In this document: positions 19,192 to 31,599 of the stretch, piece by piece | Numbering within the stretch: position 1 is the first letter of the stretch | Layout: the number at the start of each line of letters is the position of its first letter | From: Allolobophora icterica | Lineage: Eukaryota > Annelida > Clitellata > Crassiclitellata > Lumbricidae | Reading direction: 5' to 3' | Assembly: GCA_963556255.1 (NCBI GenBank) | Contig: OY744610.1 | Coordinates: forward strand, 64,138,219-64,202,218 | DNA: 64,000 nt | Translations under genes and position numbers: made by a program | Notes under the pieces: generated by a model | What the model was told of the DNA's origin: nothing | Seen by the model: only the letters and a program-made list of their open reading frames with translations | Databases searched by the model: none

Positions 19192-19748
19192 CAGGGCATA
19201 TTTTAACTGTATAACTAGTGGGACAAATGTCCCAGTAGTGTTAGGATTTGTCCCAGTAGTTAGGCTGATTTGTCCCAGGTAATGTGTGGTTAAAGTATAA
19301 GTAGTGGGACAAAATGTTGCAAAAATTTTAAGATTTGCCCCAGTAGTAAATTCCCAAAAAGGTCATGAACTTTTTCGGGAAATGAATTCCTAAGAAAAGG
19401 TCATGAACTGTTTTCGGGAGGTAACTTTTTCGGGAGATGACTTCCTAAAAAAAGGTCATCAACTTTTCCGGAGAGGAATTCCTAAAAAATGGTCACCAAG
19501 TGTTTTTGGGAGATGACTTTTTCAGGAGATGACTCCCTAAAAAGGTCATCAACTTTTTTCTGAGAAGAATTCTCAAGAAAAGGTCATCATTGGTTTTCGG
19601 GAGATGACTTTTTTGGGAGGTGACTTCCTAAAAAAAGGTCATCAAGTTTTTCGGGGAGATGAATTCCTAGGAAAAGGTCATGAAAGTTTTTGAGAGACGA
19701 GTTCAAAAATATTGTCCCAGTAGTCTAAATTCCTTAAAATATGCACTG
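19192..19748. mobile_element. hAT-type MITE, 557 bp, inside the LINE
   Basis: Terminal inverted repeats cagggcatattttaa and cagtgcatattttaa (14 of 15 match) are flanked by an exact 8-bp duplication tactgaat (19184-19191, 19749-19756). Removing it rejoins the LINE reading frame. The interior holds tgtcccagtag repeats and a minisatellite. Confidence 0.9.
19360..19700. repeat. Minisatellite inside the hAT MITE
   Basis: About seven imperfect units of 40-55 bp containing aaaaggtcatcaa, ttttcgggagatga and attcct. The same unit, inverted, appears in the separate hAT element at 21529. Confidence 0.85.
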
Positions 19749-20051
19749 TACTGAATTCCACACTAAGGAACCATACGATTTAATGGTGAAGCGTCGGAGG
19801 TTAGAACGGACCTTGACTGGGAGATATGCTGTTGAATTCCTAGTGAAATGTGAATGAATATCGGAGGAATGAGGGAAGAAATCCCTAAATATCGGAGGCA
19901 GGAGGTTATGTTCAAGGCGGTAGAAAAATTCACCAATCTGGAGGTCTTTGATCTGGTCTAATCTCAAGAGTTCGCTAAAGAAGGAGAATATCGGCATATC
20001 GAGTATCGGCATATTCATTCGCTGCGTCAAGTCAGAAGGATACCAGGCCAA

Positions 20052-20210
<159 letters not shown>

Positions 20211-20635
20211 AGGCAGGCGAGCTGCTGCGGTGGGTTGCGTTTAGGATGACAGAAGGCGACAGAGTGGATGGCCTATCTACTCAAAATAGACAGATTATAT
20301 TGCGAAAAGCAAGTTACGGATAGATAGGCCTAATCCGTAGAGTAATTGATAACACACTGGCGTGAAGAGCAGTAATTATCAAGATCGAACCCCGTAGACC
20401 CGCAAGGTTTATTCAGCCTTCCACTCGCTAGGTGGCGGCGGTGGTTAAATGAATAGTAGGCCGTCATAGACGTTGGCTGCCGTATAAACAGTTGTATTCG
20501 ACTCCTGTAAAACTGTTATCATGTGCTTCCACTGTATACATGTACGTAAGGCGCCCTGCGTGGCTGCCGTTTCTACTATATGTATGTTCACTGTACAGCG
20601 CAGTGCGGTTAGCAGGCGCTTAAATAAAGAAAAGA

Positions 20636-21052
20636 ATATTATTATTAGAATTATTATTATTATTATTATTATTATTATTGTAATTGTAATTGTAATTGTA
20701 ACCGAAAACTTATATAGCGCCACTAAAATCAGCGGCGCTTTCAACCCGCATCAATGCCGGCACCGGCAAAAAGGAAAGTTTTCAGGCGTCTACGAACTGG
20801 AGAGGAGAGAGGGCAAGAAGCTCTTGGCGGAGAAACAAGGGGAGACAGTTCCAAGCAGAGGGGCCAACATAGGCGAAACTTCTGGATTGTGCCGTGGAAG
20901 ATCGCATGCGAGGGACAACCATAAGGCCGCGAGCCGAAGATCGCAAGGAAGCCCTCGCAGGCAAGGAAGAAACTGGGTTGCAAAAATCCATTAGGTAAGA
21001 CGGAGCAGAGGCAGTAAGGCAGTTGCGCATGAGAGTGAGGGTTTTAAACTGA
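20636..21052 (-). mobile_element. LINE 3' end (CR1/L2-like), 5'-truncated
   Basis: The minus strand encodes APSYLMDFCNPVSSLP, then FAYVGPSAWNCLPLFLR, and in another frame RRRLKTFLF, the usual end of a CR1/L2-type reverse transcriptase protein. The 3' UTR has ggcgctatataag and the tail is (caatta)n then (aat)n. At least one frameshift. Confidence 0.82.
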
Positions 21053-21053
21053 A

Positions 21054-21130
<77 letters not shown>
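21053..21130. repeat. (ATT)n microsatellite
   Basis: Pure att triplets, next to the truncated 5' end of the LINE. Confidence 0.98.
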
Positions 21131-21133
<3 letters not shown>

Positions 21134-21139
21134 CTTATT

Positions 21140-21430
21140 GGAATTACTGACCACGTAAAATTATGAATACTAGTACAATTGTGAAGCTCTACTAAGACAC
21201 CTCTAAATCGTGTCTTTCCCGACCTATATAAACTGCATTTTTCGTTCAATCAGTAGATTGTACCTATCCCCCATGAATTGTAGCAAATTGCAGCAACAAA
21301 ACAACTTCAGTGACAAACTACATTAGAACAGGAGATTTTCCTAAAGTCGTCAACGGTTTAGTCTCATTGACTGTCGTTAAAATCTCGGATTCCAATCCAA
21401 TCGTTGGATTATATATGCAGCCGCTGTATA
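21140..21430 (+). repeat. Core repeat unit (family M), long copy
   Basis: The unit contains gaatactagtacaattgtga, a cacctctaaatcgtgtcttt block, a tatataa box, ttcgttcaatc, then gtcgtcaacggtttagtctc and actgtcgttaaaatct. It aligns with 31600-31920 and with parts near 22100, 27910, 28190, 33110 and 34050. No long ORF. Confidence 0.75.
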
Positions 21431-22060
21431 ACAGGATTCAGTGGGCGGAGGTCGAATTTGAAGTTCCCCAGGACTTGATGATCGGTCTCATCCTATATAT
21501 CCTCTTCACTACTGATATCCAGTCTCTACATAGGCGCCGACTTTTGCTTTTGTCTCTGGGTCCGTGTCAGAGGCGGATCGAAATTTTAAAGGACCAACGA
21601 AACTTTTTGTAGGAAATCATCTCAGAAAAAACTGATGACCTTTTTTTAGTCATCCGGAAAAATTCATTATACATTATTTCGTCACTTTTCATCGTCTACT
21701 ACGTGTGTAAACATAAACAAATTTAAAATTGGGGCCATGTCTCCTAAAATTTGACGACTTTTTTAGGAATTCATCCCCCGAAAAAATTTGACGACCTTTT
21801 TTAGGAATACCCCAAAAAATTGAATTTAAGGTCCGAATTCTTCTGGGTGCCAGGCCCCCACTGCACTTTTTCTCTGGGTGCATTGGCATCCAAGGCCTCC
21901 AAGATTTCGGCGCCTATGAGTCTCTATTTACTAAAAATGAAGTCAAATGGCCATTTTTATGCAGATGATGCTCAGGCTTTTGTACATGGTCTGCCAGCTG
22001 TTCAACTCTCCCTTTTCCGCTCCTCCATTGACTATCTTGTCTCTCACCTTCACTACTAGA
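21430..22060 (+). mobile_element. LINE reverse transcriptase fragment
   Basis: It encodes an EVPQDLMIGLIL block (degenerate GVPQGS motif) and, after a nested hAT element, FYADDAQAFVHGLP with the catalytic YADD box. It aligns with 31920-32210 and shares the same left junction. Confidence 0.8.
21529..21918. mobile_element. hAT-type MITE, 390 bp, inside the LINE
   Basis: Perfect 12-bp terminal inverted repeats (cataggcgccga) and an exact 8-bp duplication agtctcta (21521-21528, 21919-21926). The paralogous LINE at 32050 shows the empty site. Confidence 0.93.
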
Positions 22061-22085
22061 TGTCGACTAACCAACCGTCTCGAAC

Positions 22086-22580
22086 TCAACACTGCAAGGA
22101 TCAATTCACAGTATGTCATTAAACATTGTGAGCACTGCTTAAACACCTTTAAATCGTGTCTCATCAATGTTATATATACTTAATTTATTCAGTCGGTAAA
22201 TGCCCTTACTTAATTTTGTGAAAATGGCACAGAGCCTCTTTATAAAGGCGTCAACGTCTTTAAGTCTCATTGACTGTCGTTCAAGTGTTGGATTCCAATC
22301 CAGTCTTTGGATTATATACGATACCGTTGTATAACGTGTAGTATAAATGAATGTTGTACTAACAATGATAAGGTTGATGTTAACGTCATTCACAGTATGT
22401 ATTTAAACCGTGAATACTACTGCAAATGCCAGGCTCTGCTTAAGCACCTTTAAATCCCTTCTTTCCTAAGCTATATATTCTTCATTTTCCATTCAATGGC
22501 AATATTATCATGGTGATATTTCGTTGAATATTGTACAGAAATTATTCTCGGAGATGTCAACGGCCTTTAGTCTCATTGGC
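22086..22580 (+). repeat. Family M units, two in series
   Basis: Alternating halves: caccttt/aaatcg with a tatata box at 22140 and 22440, and gtcaacg...tctcattg at 22250 and 22552. Confidence 0.7.
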
Positions 22581-22683
22581 TGCCGTTTAAGTCTTTGAAT
22601 TATATACGCATCCGTCATGGCAAACTTTTTTTCTGGGAGGGGCAAATGATGTTTTTGCATAGAACACAGAACACTTGACCACA

Positions 22684-23205
22684 ACTAATCGATATACACA
22701 GCTGCAAATGCCAAAATAATTTCTGTCGACGTCCTTTGTTTCCATAAGACGCAGTTGGATCCTTGAAGCATAACTGTCTCTTACTGTCAGAAAACCCAAT
22801 ATTACTCTTTCAGTTGACATATAATATTAAACTAAGTTAATGTATACATGCCCGCTCTTGTGGCCACAAGATGTCATTCAAACAACACTGATTGATGTTC
22901 GTAAACTTCAAATTTACTTAGACACCTTTAAATAGGGAATAAGGCACGTGTAAAGTGGTCGCTTTACAAGGCATGAATATTCTCCTCCTCAACGATCAAT
23001 ATCGCACTTCCAGTTGACATATAATATTAATCTATTTTCCCGACATCTTGTGTCTTCCTTAAAACGTCGACTTTATTTAAAGCACCCTTGTAATTAAGTC
23101 CAAGCTATCAGTGAATTTGTAGAATTTTGTATGTAACGACACGGTGTCATTGATAAACGTCGTCCTTGTTAATTCATGCTAGAGAGAGGAACTACGACAC
23201 AGAAG
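22684..23205 (+). repeat. Repeat family D, copy 2
   Basis: Paralogue of 14163-14670. From 23206 to 24130 I see only AT-rich sequence without a recognised element. Confidence 0.75.
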
Positions 23206-24139
23206 TTACTATGAGACAAAGTTTGCACAAATAAATAGTTTGAAAATGTTAAGGAAAAGAAGAAGAAGAAGAAGAAAATGTTAAGAAATAATCGAGCAAG
23301 ATATCGTTTCGGTTTTTCGCGCCTTTTTGGCGAGAAATTTCCGCTGTGATTTTTTATGAAATCGAATTTGTCTGACTTAATTTTGTGCAAATAAATCTAA
23401 AACGGGAAAAATCAAGCGAAATTGACCTCTCGGCATCTCATCCAGTTCATCGCATTCGGGCCATGTGTCGATGAGTAAAAACATCCCTGAAGAAGAGAAA
23501 TCAGACTCACAACTCAAAAACTTTTGTCATCAGCCCGTGAAGCTTCTTCTTTGCAAGCTGATTTGACTGAAAATACTGAATATATAAAAGAAACTTAAGG
23601 TACAGATGAAGATATAGAATTTAACGATGTATCTGAGTCTGTTGAGGATGTGAGAAACTTCTCTCATAATTCTTCCGACAATAATTGTTGACAACGATGA
23701 TGTCACGCAGTAAAGTCTTTGAAGTGTATCTTGAATCAGACAAGTTAGAATGCAACATTTAGATCTTGCTTAGTGTGGGTTGCATGAATAGTGAAGTCTT
23801 TAGGTTGGTTAATCTCAACGGAGAGAGGAAAACATTTGTAAGCAACGTTGTCTATGTTGTTGGTGAGTGGGTTTTTCCTTATGTAGACTCTAAGTTGTTG
23901 GGCTATAACACTTGAATGATGTAACCATGTTATAGACCCTTTGTATTTTTAAACCAGTTGTATGTACAATAATATTGTTTGATTTCTTGATTGTATTGAT
24001 TGATTAGTTATGCAAAAATTTGCTTTTCATGTCATAGGATGCAATTAAACAATGAAGACTACTACTTGTTTTTGTTTTATTTAAAATTAAAGTGTCTAAA
24101 ATCCGTAAACGCCAATCGATAAAAACTCCCTCTGATTTG

Positions 24140-24230
24140 ACGTAGCGCTCGTGAATAGACTTATGCCCTGGGCTTGGCCTTCGAGTGACGCTTTAGAAGT
24201 TTGGAGTTTGCGATAAAGATTACGATCAAC
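24140..24230 (+). mobile_element. LINE 3' UTR fragment
   Basis: The string gcgctcgtgaatagacttatgccctg and following bases match the LINE end at 58775-58860. Confidence 0.6.
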
Positions 24231-24619
24231 GATCATGGCAGCCATAAAATGTCGCTATACATTAATCACAAATTTATTGACGACATTAATAATATTTAGA
24301 ACGGCGGTTCTCAAGTAATTTAATGCTGCATCCATCACTCCGCTAGATTTGATGGATTTGATAAATGTTAACTACACGAGCAAAAACAACTACTGTGAAA
24401 TATGAAAGTTTGTTTTGTTTGATTAGTCCACGTAGATTCCATTCTACTCCTGCATGAATATCTGCAATCCAGGTCATGTCATGCATGAGCTGCTTCCACC
24501 TGTTAAACCGAGGGTTTATGGTTTAAGGCCTAGATCCCATGACAGGGCTTTACCGCAAGCCGACAACAGCATGAGAAAAACCTTTATTGTCAGAATGCTA
24601 TATACTTACTAACCAACTG

Positions 24620-24627
24620 GACCTATG

Positions 24628-24666
<39 letters not shown>

Positions 24667-24806
24667 GGTTAATGCTATGTATATATATATACCAATGTAT
24701 GTTTGTGTATTAACTTTAGAAGATCTATTTAACAGACGTTGTTCACCAGAGTGCTGTTTGGTAGCTGGTTTAATAAAGAATATACTTACTTACTTACTTA
24801 CTTATA
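24620..24806 (+). mobile_element. Retroelement 3' end with (CTTA)n tail, next to a (TA)n run
   Basis: Ends ttaataaagaatatacttac with a cttac tail. The same 3' end occurs at 48885, 59720 and, inverted, at 25355. A ta array lies at 24629-24662. Confidence 0.72.
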
Positions 24807-24819
24807 TAATGTAGATGTC

Positions 24820-25340
24820 AACGTAACAACACAGGCAGCCACAAGATGTCGTTAAACACAGAGTACAATTGCTCTACTTAGACACCTTAATACCGTATGT
24901 ACCCGATGATATATATATATTTCATTCCATTCAATTGGATAATTTTTTTCTTAATCTCTCCTCATACCCTAAACGTGAAAGCTTCCTCTGTTTGAAGTAT
25001 CGAAGTAGACTCTTGCCTGGTCCTTTCTACTCCTGCATGAATGCATATCTGAACATATGGTCAACCAAAAGATGTCGTTTAACCGTGAATTCTAGAGTAG
25101 AATTGTGAAGGTGTGCTTAAACACACTTAAATCGTATATTTCCGTTGCTGTATGTTCTTTTTTCGTTTAATCGCTATGTAAGAGCTGTAATATGTCAGAC
25201 TAATTTCTGTCGACGTGAACAGCCTTTGTTGCCATAAGATGTCGTTAAACTCTGGATTCAGTGACGTAGCCAGACTTAAATTCAAGAGGAGGCAGCTCCA
25301 GGAGACATCCAGGTGTAGAGCGGTTTGGGGAGAGTTTTTT
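24820..25340 (+). repeat. Family M units
   Basis: Two units (gatgtcgttaaacacagag at 24845, gatgtcgtttaaccgtgaat at 25070) and a third core at 25205-25255 (tctgtcgacgtgaacagcct). Confidence 0.65.
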
Positions 25341-25354
25341 GGGAGGGCTATATG

Positions 25355-25490
25355 GTATAGTAAGTAAGTAAGTAAGTAAGGATGTTCTTTATTGAACCGC
25401 TTGCAGACGCACTGCGGCTTACAAAACACAAGCATGCGAAACGAGGAGCAATAAACAGAATAAGAAAAACCAATATATAAGTTAAATGAT
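25355..25490 (-). mobile_element. Retroelement 3' end, inverted, (CTTA)n tail
   Basis: Reads on the minus strand caataaagaacatcc followed by cttac repeats, the same tail type as at 24620. Confidence 0.68.
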
Positions 25491-25545
25491 GATAAGTTCG
25501 TGAAGATGAAATTGGGTTAGATTTAACTAATAAAGTTTGGATAAG

Positions 25546-25977
25546 CAGGGCCGCCGACAGGAATTCCGGGCCCCTAGGCAGAGCATTCACGGGCCCCTAG
25601 GCAGAGCAGTCGCGGGCCGTTTGGTAGAACAGTCAGGGGCCCCTAGGCAGAGTAGTTATGGGCCTTTAAACTATTTTTAGGCTTTATATAAATATAATAT
25701 CGTACGGTCGTACGAAAAAATTAGTAAAAATACATTTGAAATAATAAAAGTGCGTGTACTATATATTTATATATATACAATGATTTATTCAGATGCTTTA
25801 AGTTTAAACTGATTGTAGTTAAGCGTAAGATAATATATCTAAAAAGGCATAAATCATAAACTTTGTATATCTGATTATAATATTTTGCATAAGTTGATTG
25901 CGGGCCCGGCCGGGGCTCCTAAAAGTCACCGGGCCCCTGGGCATTTGCCCCCCTGCCCCTCCCTCTCGGCGGGCCTG
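25546..25977. mobile_element. hAT-type MITE, 432 bp
   Basis: Ends cagggccgccgacagg and caggcccgccgagagg (inverted, 14 of 16 match) with an exact 8-bp duplication tggataag (25538-25545, 25978-25985). Internal gggcccctaggcagag repeats. Confidence 0.93.
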
Positions 25978-26136
25978 TGGATAAGGTATATAACATTCTT
26001 ATGATGAAACCCCAATGGATAATTTAAATGATGATAAGTTGGTGAAGATGAAATTAGGTTAGATTTAGAGGAGGTTATGCCTCCTCTTGCTTCATACGGG
26101 CTACGCCTATGCCTTTCTTATACTAGATAGTTCATA

Positions 26137-26225
26137 ACTCCGCCACTGCTCATACCTTGATAGTGCCAGTTTCAAGCCTGAAGAAAGGATGAGGGTGGCA
26201 CTAATCATACTTGTTATGATACAGC
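26137..26225 (+). repeat. Repeat family E copy, diverged
   Basis: Shows gccactgctcataccttgat then agtgccagtttcaagcctga. An inverted family M core follows at 26240. Confidence 0.65.
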
Positions 26226-26667
26226 GTATGGCACAAAGGCCGATGACGTCGGAAAAACTATTCTAAACAGTTTTGAACATTTCTCATTCTCCGTATGGCG
26301 CAAGGAAAGATACACGAAAAAAGACCAGTGAATGCATGGTACTTAAACAGATAATGACACACTAAAAGAGGTGTCTAATTATTTTGAACAGTTCTCACCG
26401 TTCCCATGGCAAAAAATATTTTCTCTTCATTTTAGGCAGTGCGCCTCTACTTCAACTTATAAGTCAAATGCCAGACTTAGAGGACTTAAAGCCATCATTT
26501 AAATATTTAAACGGTTGAAACAAAAACATAAGCACTATACAAATTATAGAATAACAAGAAATAGAAATAATAATAATAACCATACAACGCTTCAATGCTG
26601 TTGCCTTCATAGGAACTTCCATGCGGCCAGAACTTGTCGAATGATGTTTAAAAAAAAATAAATATAT

Positions 26668-26703
26668 GTAATAATAATAATAATAATAATAATAATATTA
26701 ATA

Positions 26704-26801
<98 letters not shown>

Positions 26802-26802
26802 G
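26668..26802. repeat. (AAT)n joined to (ATT)n
   Basis: About 30 bp of aat triplets run into about 100 bp of att triplets, so the strand can fold on itself. It is the tail of the SINE next to it. Confidence 0.9.
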
Positions 26803-26957
26803 TATTTATTAAGAACCGTCAGTCGATGGCACTGAGTAATTGTGAGTGAAGATCTTGCTCAAGGTCTCTACACAGTAACCGCTTCAGGGGAGGAGGATCG
26901 AACCCATACTCTCCGCGTTAAAAGACAAGTACTCTAACCAATCGGCTACCGTGCCCC
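26803..26957 (-). mobile_element. tRNA-derived SINE (family A)
   Basis: On the minus strand the head has an A box (tagccgattggttagagtac) and B box (gggttcgatcctcc) with tRNA spacing; the body continues cttgagcaag...cactcacaattactcag and ends in taataaat plus the aat tail. Further copies at 36740, 37930, 44395, 49478 and 53235, and a partial one at 61045. Confidence 0.83.
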
Positions 26958-27213
26958 ACGATATTCGATTCGTTGGAGCTTCTATTTGTACACAGAGATG
27001 TGACTATTTTTATGTCGGTTGATGTTTATGCATTAGTCAGTGGCGTTCTAGAAGTTGCTAATTAGAGTTGATGTTCTTGAAAAGGCGGATGTAGTAGCCA
27101 AATAAATACACACATACTGTAGCAATTATAAAGGTATATTTTGAGTAGATAGGCCAAGTTTATGCTTATGGGAATTATTGACAAGGTAAACCGTGAATAC
27201 TGAAGTACAATTG

Positions 27214-27904
27214 AAGGGCTTGCCTCAATAACCTGGTATGTCGACATACCTGGTTTATGTGAAAAAGTATGCCAGCGTGCTTGGAATATTGTATTCTATA
27301 TACCCTGCAAATATGGTGCAAATCCGATTATTTTTGAATTGGCTTTTGGATAAAGAAGTTTGTCGACATATGGTTTTTAGCAGCCGGCAGCATTACTCCA
27401 GTGCAATAACTCGGTATGATAACAAAAATTGGCGTTTTTTCTAGTAATCTTTGTATTAAAACCGGTGCAATAATCAGGTTATTTGACATACCCGGTTATT
27501 GACTGTTACTTACTCTACAATTCACTGATTTTGAGTTATTTTTTCCTTACTGTAAAGTAGCTATGATGACTTACCTTTTTATTGCACGATTAATTTGTAC
27601 TGTGTGCTAGTCACCATTTGGTGCAAGAATAAGGTATGTCGACTAACAGCAGGCGATGTTGGGTTATTGAGTGTCAATAACCAGGTATGAAGGAAAATGT
27701 CGTGAAAAAAACATTAAAGTTATCTTTTGCATTGCATTATGTAACAATTTCGTGAAAGACAATAACAACTCAGACGGTGTTTCAAACAGCTTGTCGATAT
27801 CTCGTAAAATGGCTTAGATACAACAGTTTGAAGTGTCAAATCTTTGAAGCCATTTTCCCAAAACTGAAAAAATCCGACATACCTGGTTATTGCTGCAAGC
27901 CCTT
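27214..27904. mobile_element. 691-bp element with long terminal inverted repeats
   Basis: The ends aagggcttgc... and ...gcaagccctt are inverted over about 28 bp with few mismatches and flanked by caattg (27208-27213, 27905-27910). Other family M copies show the empty site acaattgtgaag. The interior repeats caataaccnggtatgtcg in both directions, including the palindrome ggtatgtcgacatacc. No transposase; superfamily not assigned. Confidence 0.85.
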
Positions 27905-27910
27905 CAATTG

Positions 27911-28640
27911 TGAAGCTACGCTAAGACACCTCTAAATCGCGTGTTTCCAATGCTATATATGCTTCTTTTTCGCACGAGAAGCAGTTTGGCCTACGGGCGA
28001 CGCATCCGAACAAATTGGGATAACAATATAACTTTAGTGAAAACTACATTTTAAAAGGAGTTCTTCCTAAAGTTAACTACGGTTTAGTTCATTATCAGTC
28101 GCTAAAATCTTGGATTCAAATCCAATCTTTGGATTATTTACGTAACCGCTGTATGACGTGTAGCATAAATAAATGTTATAATAATACAAAGTCGAGGTCA
28201 ACGGCATTTACACTATGTCGTTAAACCGTGAATGCTAGTACAATATTATTGGATGCGTTGCTTAATTAAGCACATCTAATTTTTTCCTCATCCTCTAATT
28301 ACATTCTTCATTTTTAGTGATGTCGCTAGATAGCAAACGATCCTGCTGTATAGCTATAGACTGCGGCAACAACAAAACGTCGGTGAAAATTGTACAGAAG
28401 TTTTTCCTAAAGACGTCAACGGCCTTTGGTCTCATTAATTGTCGTTAAAACCTGAGATTCAAATCCTAACCCTGGTATAATGTGTAATATAAAATTTAAT
28501 GAATGTTATAATAATATTAATTCGACATCAACGGCATTCACAGTATGTCGCTAAACCGTGAATACTCTGCTAAATTGAGTCTTGCCGTTGCAATAGATAG
28601 CCTATTTCATTTTTCTTTCGGTAACCTTCTAGCATAAACA
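27911..28640 (+). repeat. Family M units
   Basis: Units continue from the interrupted copy at 27180 (cacctctaaatcg at 27925, tatata at 27955) through cores at 28195, 28410 and 28507. Confidence 0.7.
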
Positions 28641-28685
28641 AAGCTGTACTGAAGTTTTTCCTAAGTGCATTGTGTTGTATTATAT

Positions 28686-29535
28686 TTAACCCTCGAATGC
28701 CCAAGGGGGGGGGTCCGACCGGACGCCAGACCCGCTTTTCACGGATAACTTTAGAACGGCTACGAAATTGTAGAAATGCTCTTAGGACATCCTAAAGCAT
28801 TCAATTGGGCTTCGTATGTTATATTTTGCGTGATTATACTACCACCCTGTAGCCCACAACCATAGCATATACCAAGGACACCCCCAAGATATGCGGCTGA
28901 TGGTCATACTGGCATATAGTTTGCCAACCCAGAAATAAATTAGTTTAACGCACGTTATTGTGAAATACCATATATCAGTCGATTGCAAATTGAATTTGGA
29001 TTATAACAAGCCAAATCCCGTTAAAATATTCCATTCCTGTACCCCACAACCATAGCATATACCAAGGACACCCCAAGATATGCGGCTGGTGGTAATACTG
29101 GCATATGGTTTACCAACCCAGAAATAAATTTTTACCGCAAGTTATTGTAATATACCATGTATCAGTCGAATGCAAATTGAATTTGGATTATAACAAGCCA
29201 AATCCCGTTAAAATATTCCAATCCTGTACCCCACAACCAGGGAACAACTACATGCGTACAATTGAATACATGCGAAAAATCCTGAAATTGCAAAGAAACT
29301 ACAAAAGAGTAGGCCCCCTATTAAAGTTCAAATAAAGTTTCACCAGGTGGCGCTATTGTGAAATACCATATATCAGTCGATTGCAAATTGAATTTGGATT
29401 ATAACAAGCCAAATCCCGTTAAAATATTTCAATCCGTTCTCCAGATATCACAATGAAAACATTGGGGTCCGGTCGGACCCCCCCCCCGTTAGGCATTCGT
29501 GTACCAAAAAAATAGCTTGGGCACTCGAGGGTTAA
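28686..29535. mobile_element. piggyBac-type non-autonomous element, 850 bp
   Basis: It runs from TTAA to TTAA with inverted ends ttaaccctcgartgcccaag, the piggyBac pattern. Next to each end lies a G or C run with gtccgaccggac-type hairpins. No transposase remains. Confidence 0.85.
28846..29240. repeat. Tandem units of about 188 bp within the piggyBac element
   Basis: Two full units start at 28846 and 29036 and a third at 29223; the third is interrupted and its end reappears at 29350-29435. Confidence 0.85.
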
Positions 29536-29984
29536 AGATGTCTTTAGTCTCATTAGCTGCCGTTAAAATCTTTTATTCAATTCCAATCTTTGGATTGTAT
29601 ACGAAAGTGAGATATTTGTACTATAAGTAAAACCAGAAGCGCGGTCCTGCATTGAATATGCTAAAAGGTGGGCACTATTAAAAAATCAAGACTTAAAGAG
29701 AAGAGAAAATTCAACTTCATTGAAGACGTCAACAGCCATGGAAGCCATACGATGTTGTTAACTTTTGTTTAAACTGACATTCGATATCTATGAACATAAC
29801 GAAAATAGACGTCAACGGTCTGGCATCCGCAAAATGTCGTCCAGCATTAATCACAAATTGAATACATACCTTTAAATCGCTTTCAACGATGATATATAAA
29901 TGCAGGGATGTCGCTGAGTTGCATGTTCTTCGATGGAAAGCAGCTTATAAATCGACATGAAGGCCCTAGGAGTCACAAGCTATC

Positions 29985-30535
29985 GCTAAACAATAGTCAG
30001 TTCTAACGGCAAGTCTCAATAGTATCTGCTTCGATCAGACATCAGATTCCGGACTGTGGGACCGACTAATTTCAGAAGTAATTGCATCGTTTGGTAGCTT
30101 CAACCACTTCGATTTATGATCACGCCTCGGCGGACACCATGGCAACGACCAGCCAATTCCCCTTAGCTCCTCCCCAGCCACCTTATCTTCCCATTCTTTC
30201 TCCTTTTCCTGTCTCTTCCTCTTCCTATTACTCCTCCTGCTAGTCCTCTTCCTATCTCGTCCTCCCTTATATTCCTCCTCTTCGTCTGAGCATTCTTGCT
30301 GCTTTTCGTTCTCCTCTTCCTATTCCTCCTTCACCTCCTCTTCCTCTCCCTGCTAATCAGTATGCCAATGTACAGAAATAAACCGCACCCTATACAGATG
30401 CCGGAACGCAGCTCAATTGCGATGGAAATCGTGAGCAATATTGCCACCGTTTGAATAGATATTTCCCCAACGTTGAACTGTTTACCAGGAACGCAAAGCC
30501 GGAGTTTGGAACACGTTTCTCATTTTTTTTAAAGT
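29985..30535 (+). repeat. Duplicated segment, copy 1
   Basis: Aligns with 34575-35160: both have ctcaatagtatctgcttcga, accatggcaacgaccagcca, a pyrimidine-rich stretch and gtttaccaggaacgcaaagc. No coding evidence. 30536-31590 shows nothing recognisable. Confidence 0.78.
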
Positions 30536-31599
30536 ATTTCACCGTTTTGAAAGCTGGTATATAGGCCTATAGGTCTCGTACTTGGACGATATAGGGGTCG
30601 TGAATTAAGGACGTCTGCAAGAAACCTACCTTGGACCCTTCCCTCCCCATTGTCCACATTTGGCATTGCACACCCTACCTCCTTTTTTTCGGACGTCCGA
30701 ATCAGAGGACGACTGGATATAAGACTCGCGGTGTGGCAACATCGACTCATGTAGGGCCTACCCATCAACGGAATTTTCACGTCTGCTACTTTTGAATGGC
30801 CAACACGATTCCATTTTAAAAATGTCTTCACCATTTTATGATAACACCATTGAAATTAAGCTTTCTTATATATAGGACGAAGATAATCCTATTAAAAGGT
30901 GTTTAATCGACAGCTCTTTATTTAGTTTCTTTAACCAGTTGGAAACTACTACTTGTATTTCTTTGGTTTAAATTCAACGGTCAAATCATTATTAAATATT
31001 AGTTTATTCTTTTACCCAGTTGACACAACGCAATTGGTAACAATCATAGATAAGTAAATAATGAATAGAAATCTATCAGCTGCATTTCACTCAGTTAAGA
31101 GCTAGTACAAGTTATGATATGAAACCCTCGATATAAAATTTTATCATTTTTAGTTGGAATGGAAAAATTATGAGCCCGAGGGCGAAAAAGATAAGGAGTG
31201 AACTGTTTTCAGTGTTTATTGAGACCCCTCCAACTCCCATTTCTGTTCTTCTCTGGATTTTTGTTGTTCAGTTCCGGAACCTATTTTTCTAGAAAAAAAA
31301 ACACTGCTAATTAGTATTTAATCGTGGTCAGTATACGTGGGTCTAATGATGACCAAACACCAGGGTTACTCTCAGTTCGGATAGAGCCAGTGCTTCATCA
31401 GACGCTCATATCCATAACTTGCTTTACGAAATATAATCCGTGGTTGGAGCTCCTATTTTGTACATTGAGATGGGACTAATTATGGATATTGATGTTTAAT
31501 GCAATAATCACAGACGTTTTAGATGCTATTTAGAGTTGAGGTTCTTGAAACGGCGGATTTAGTAGCCAGATGCATACACACACATTGCTGCAATTAGAA

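Noticed and set aside
25257..26112. A larger hAT element enclosing 25546-25977
   Set aside because: Ends look alike (gacgtagcc / ggcgtagcc plus caagaggaggca) but no 8-bp target duplication could be matched.
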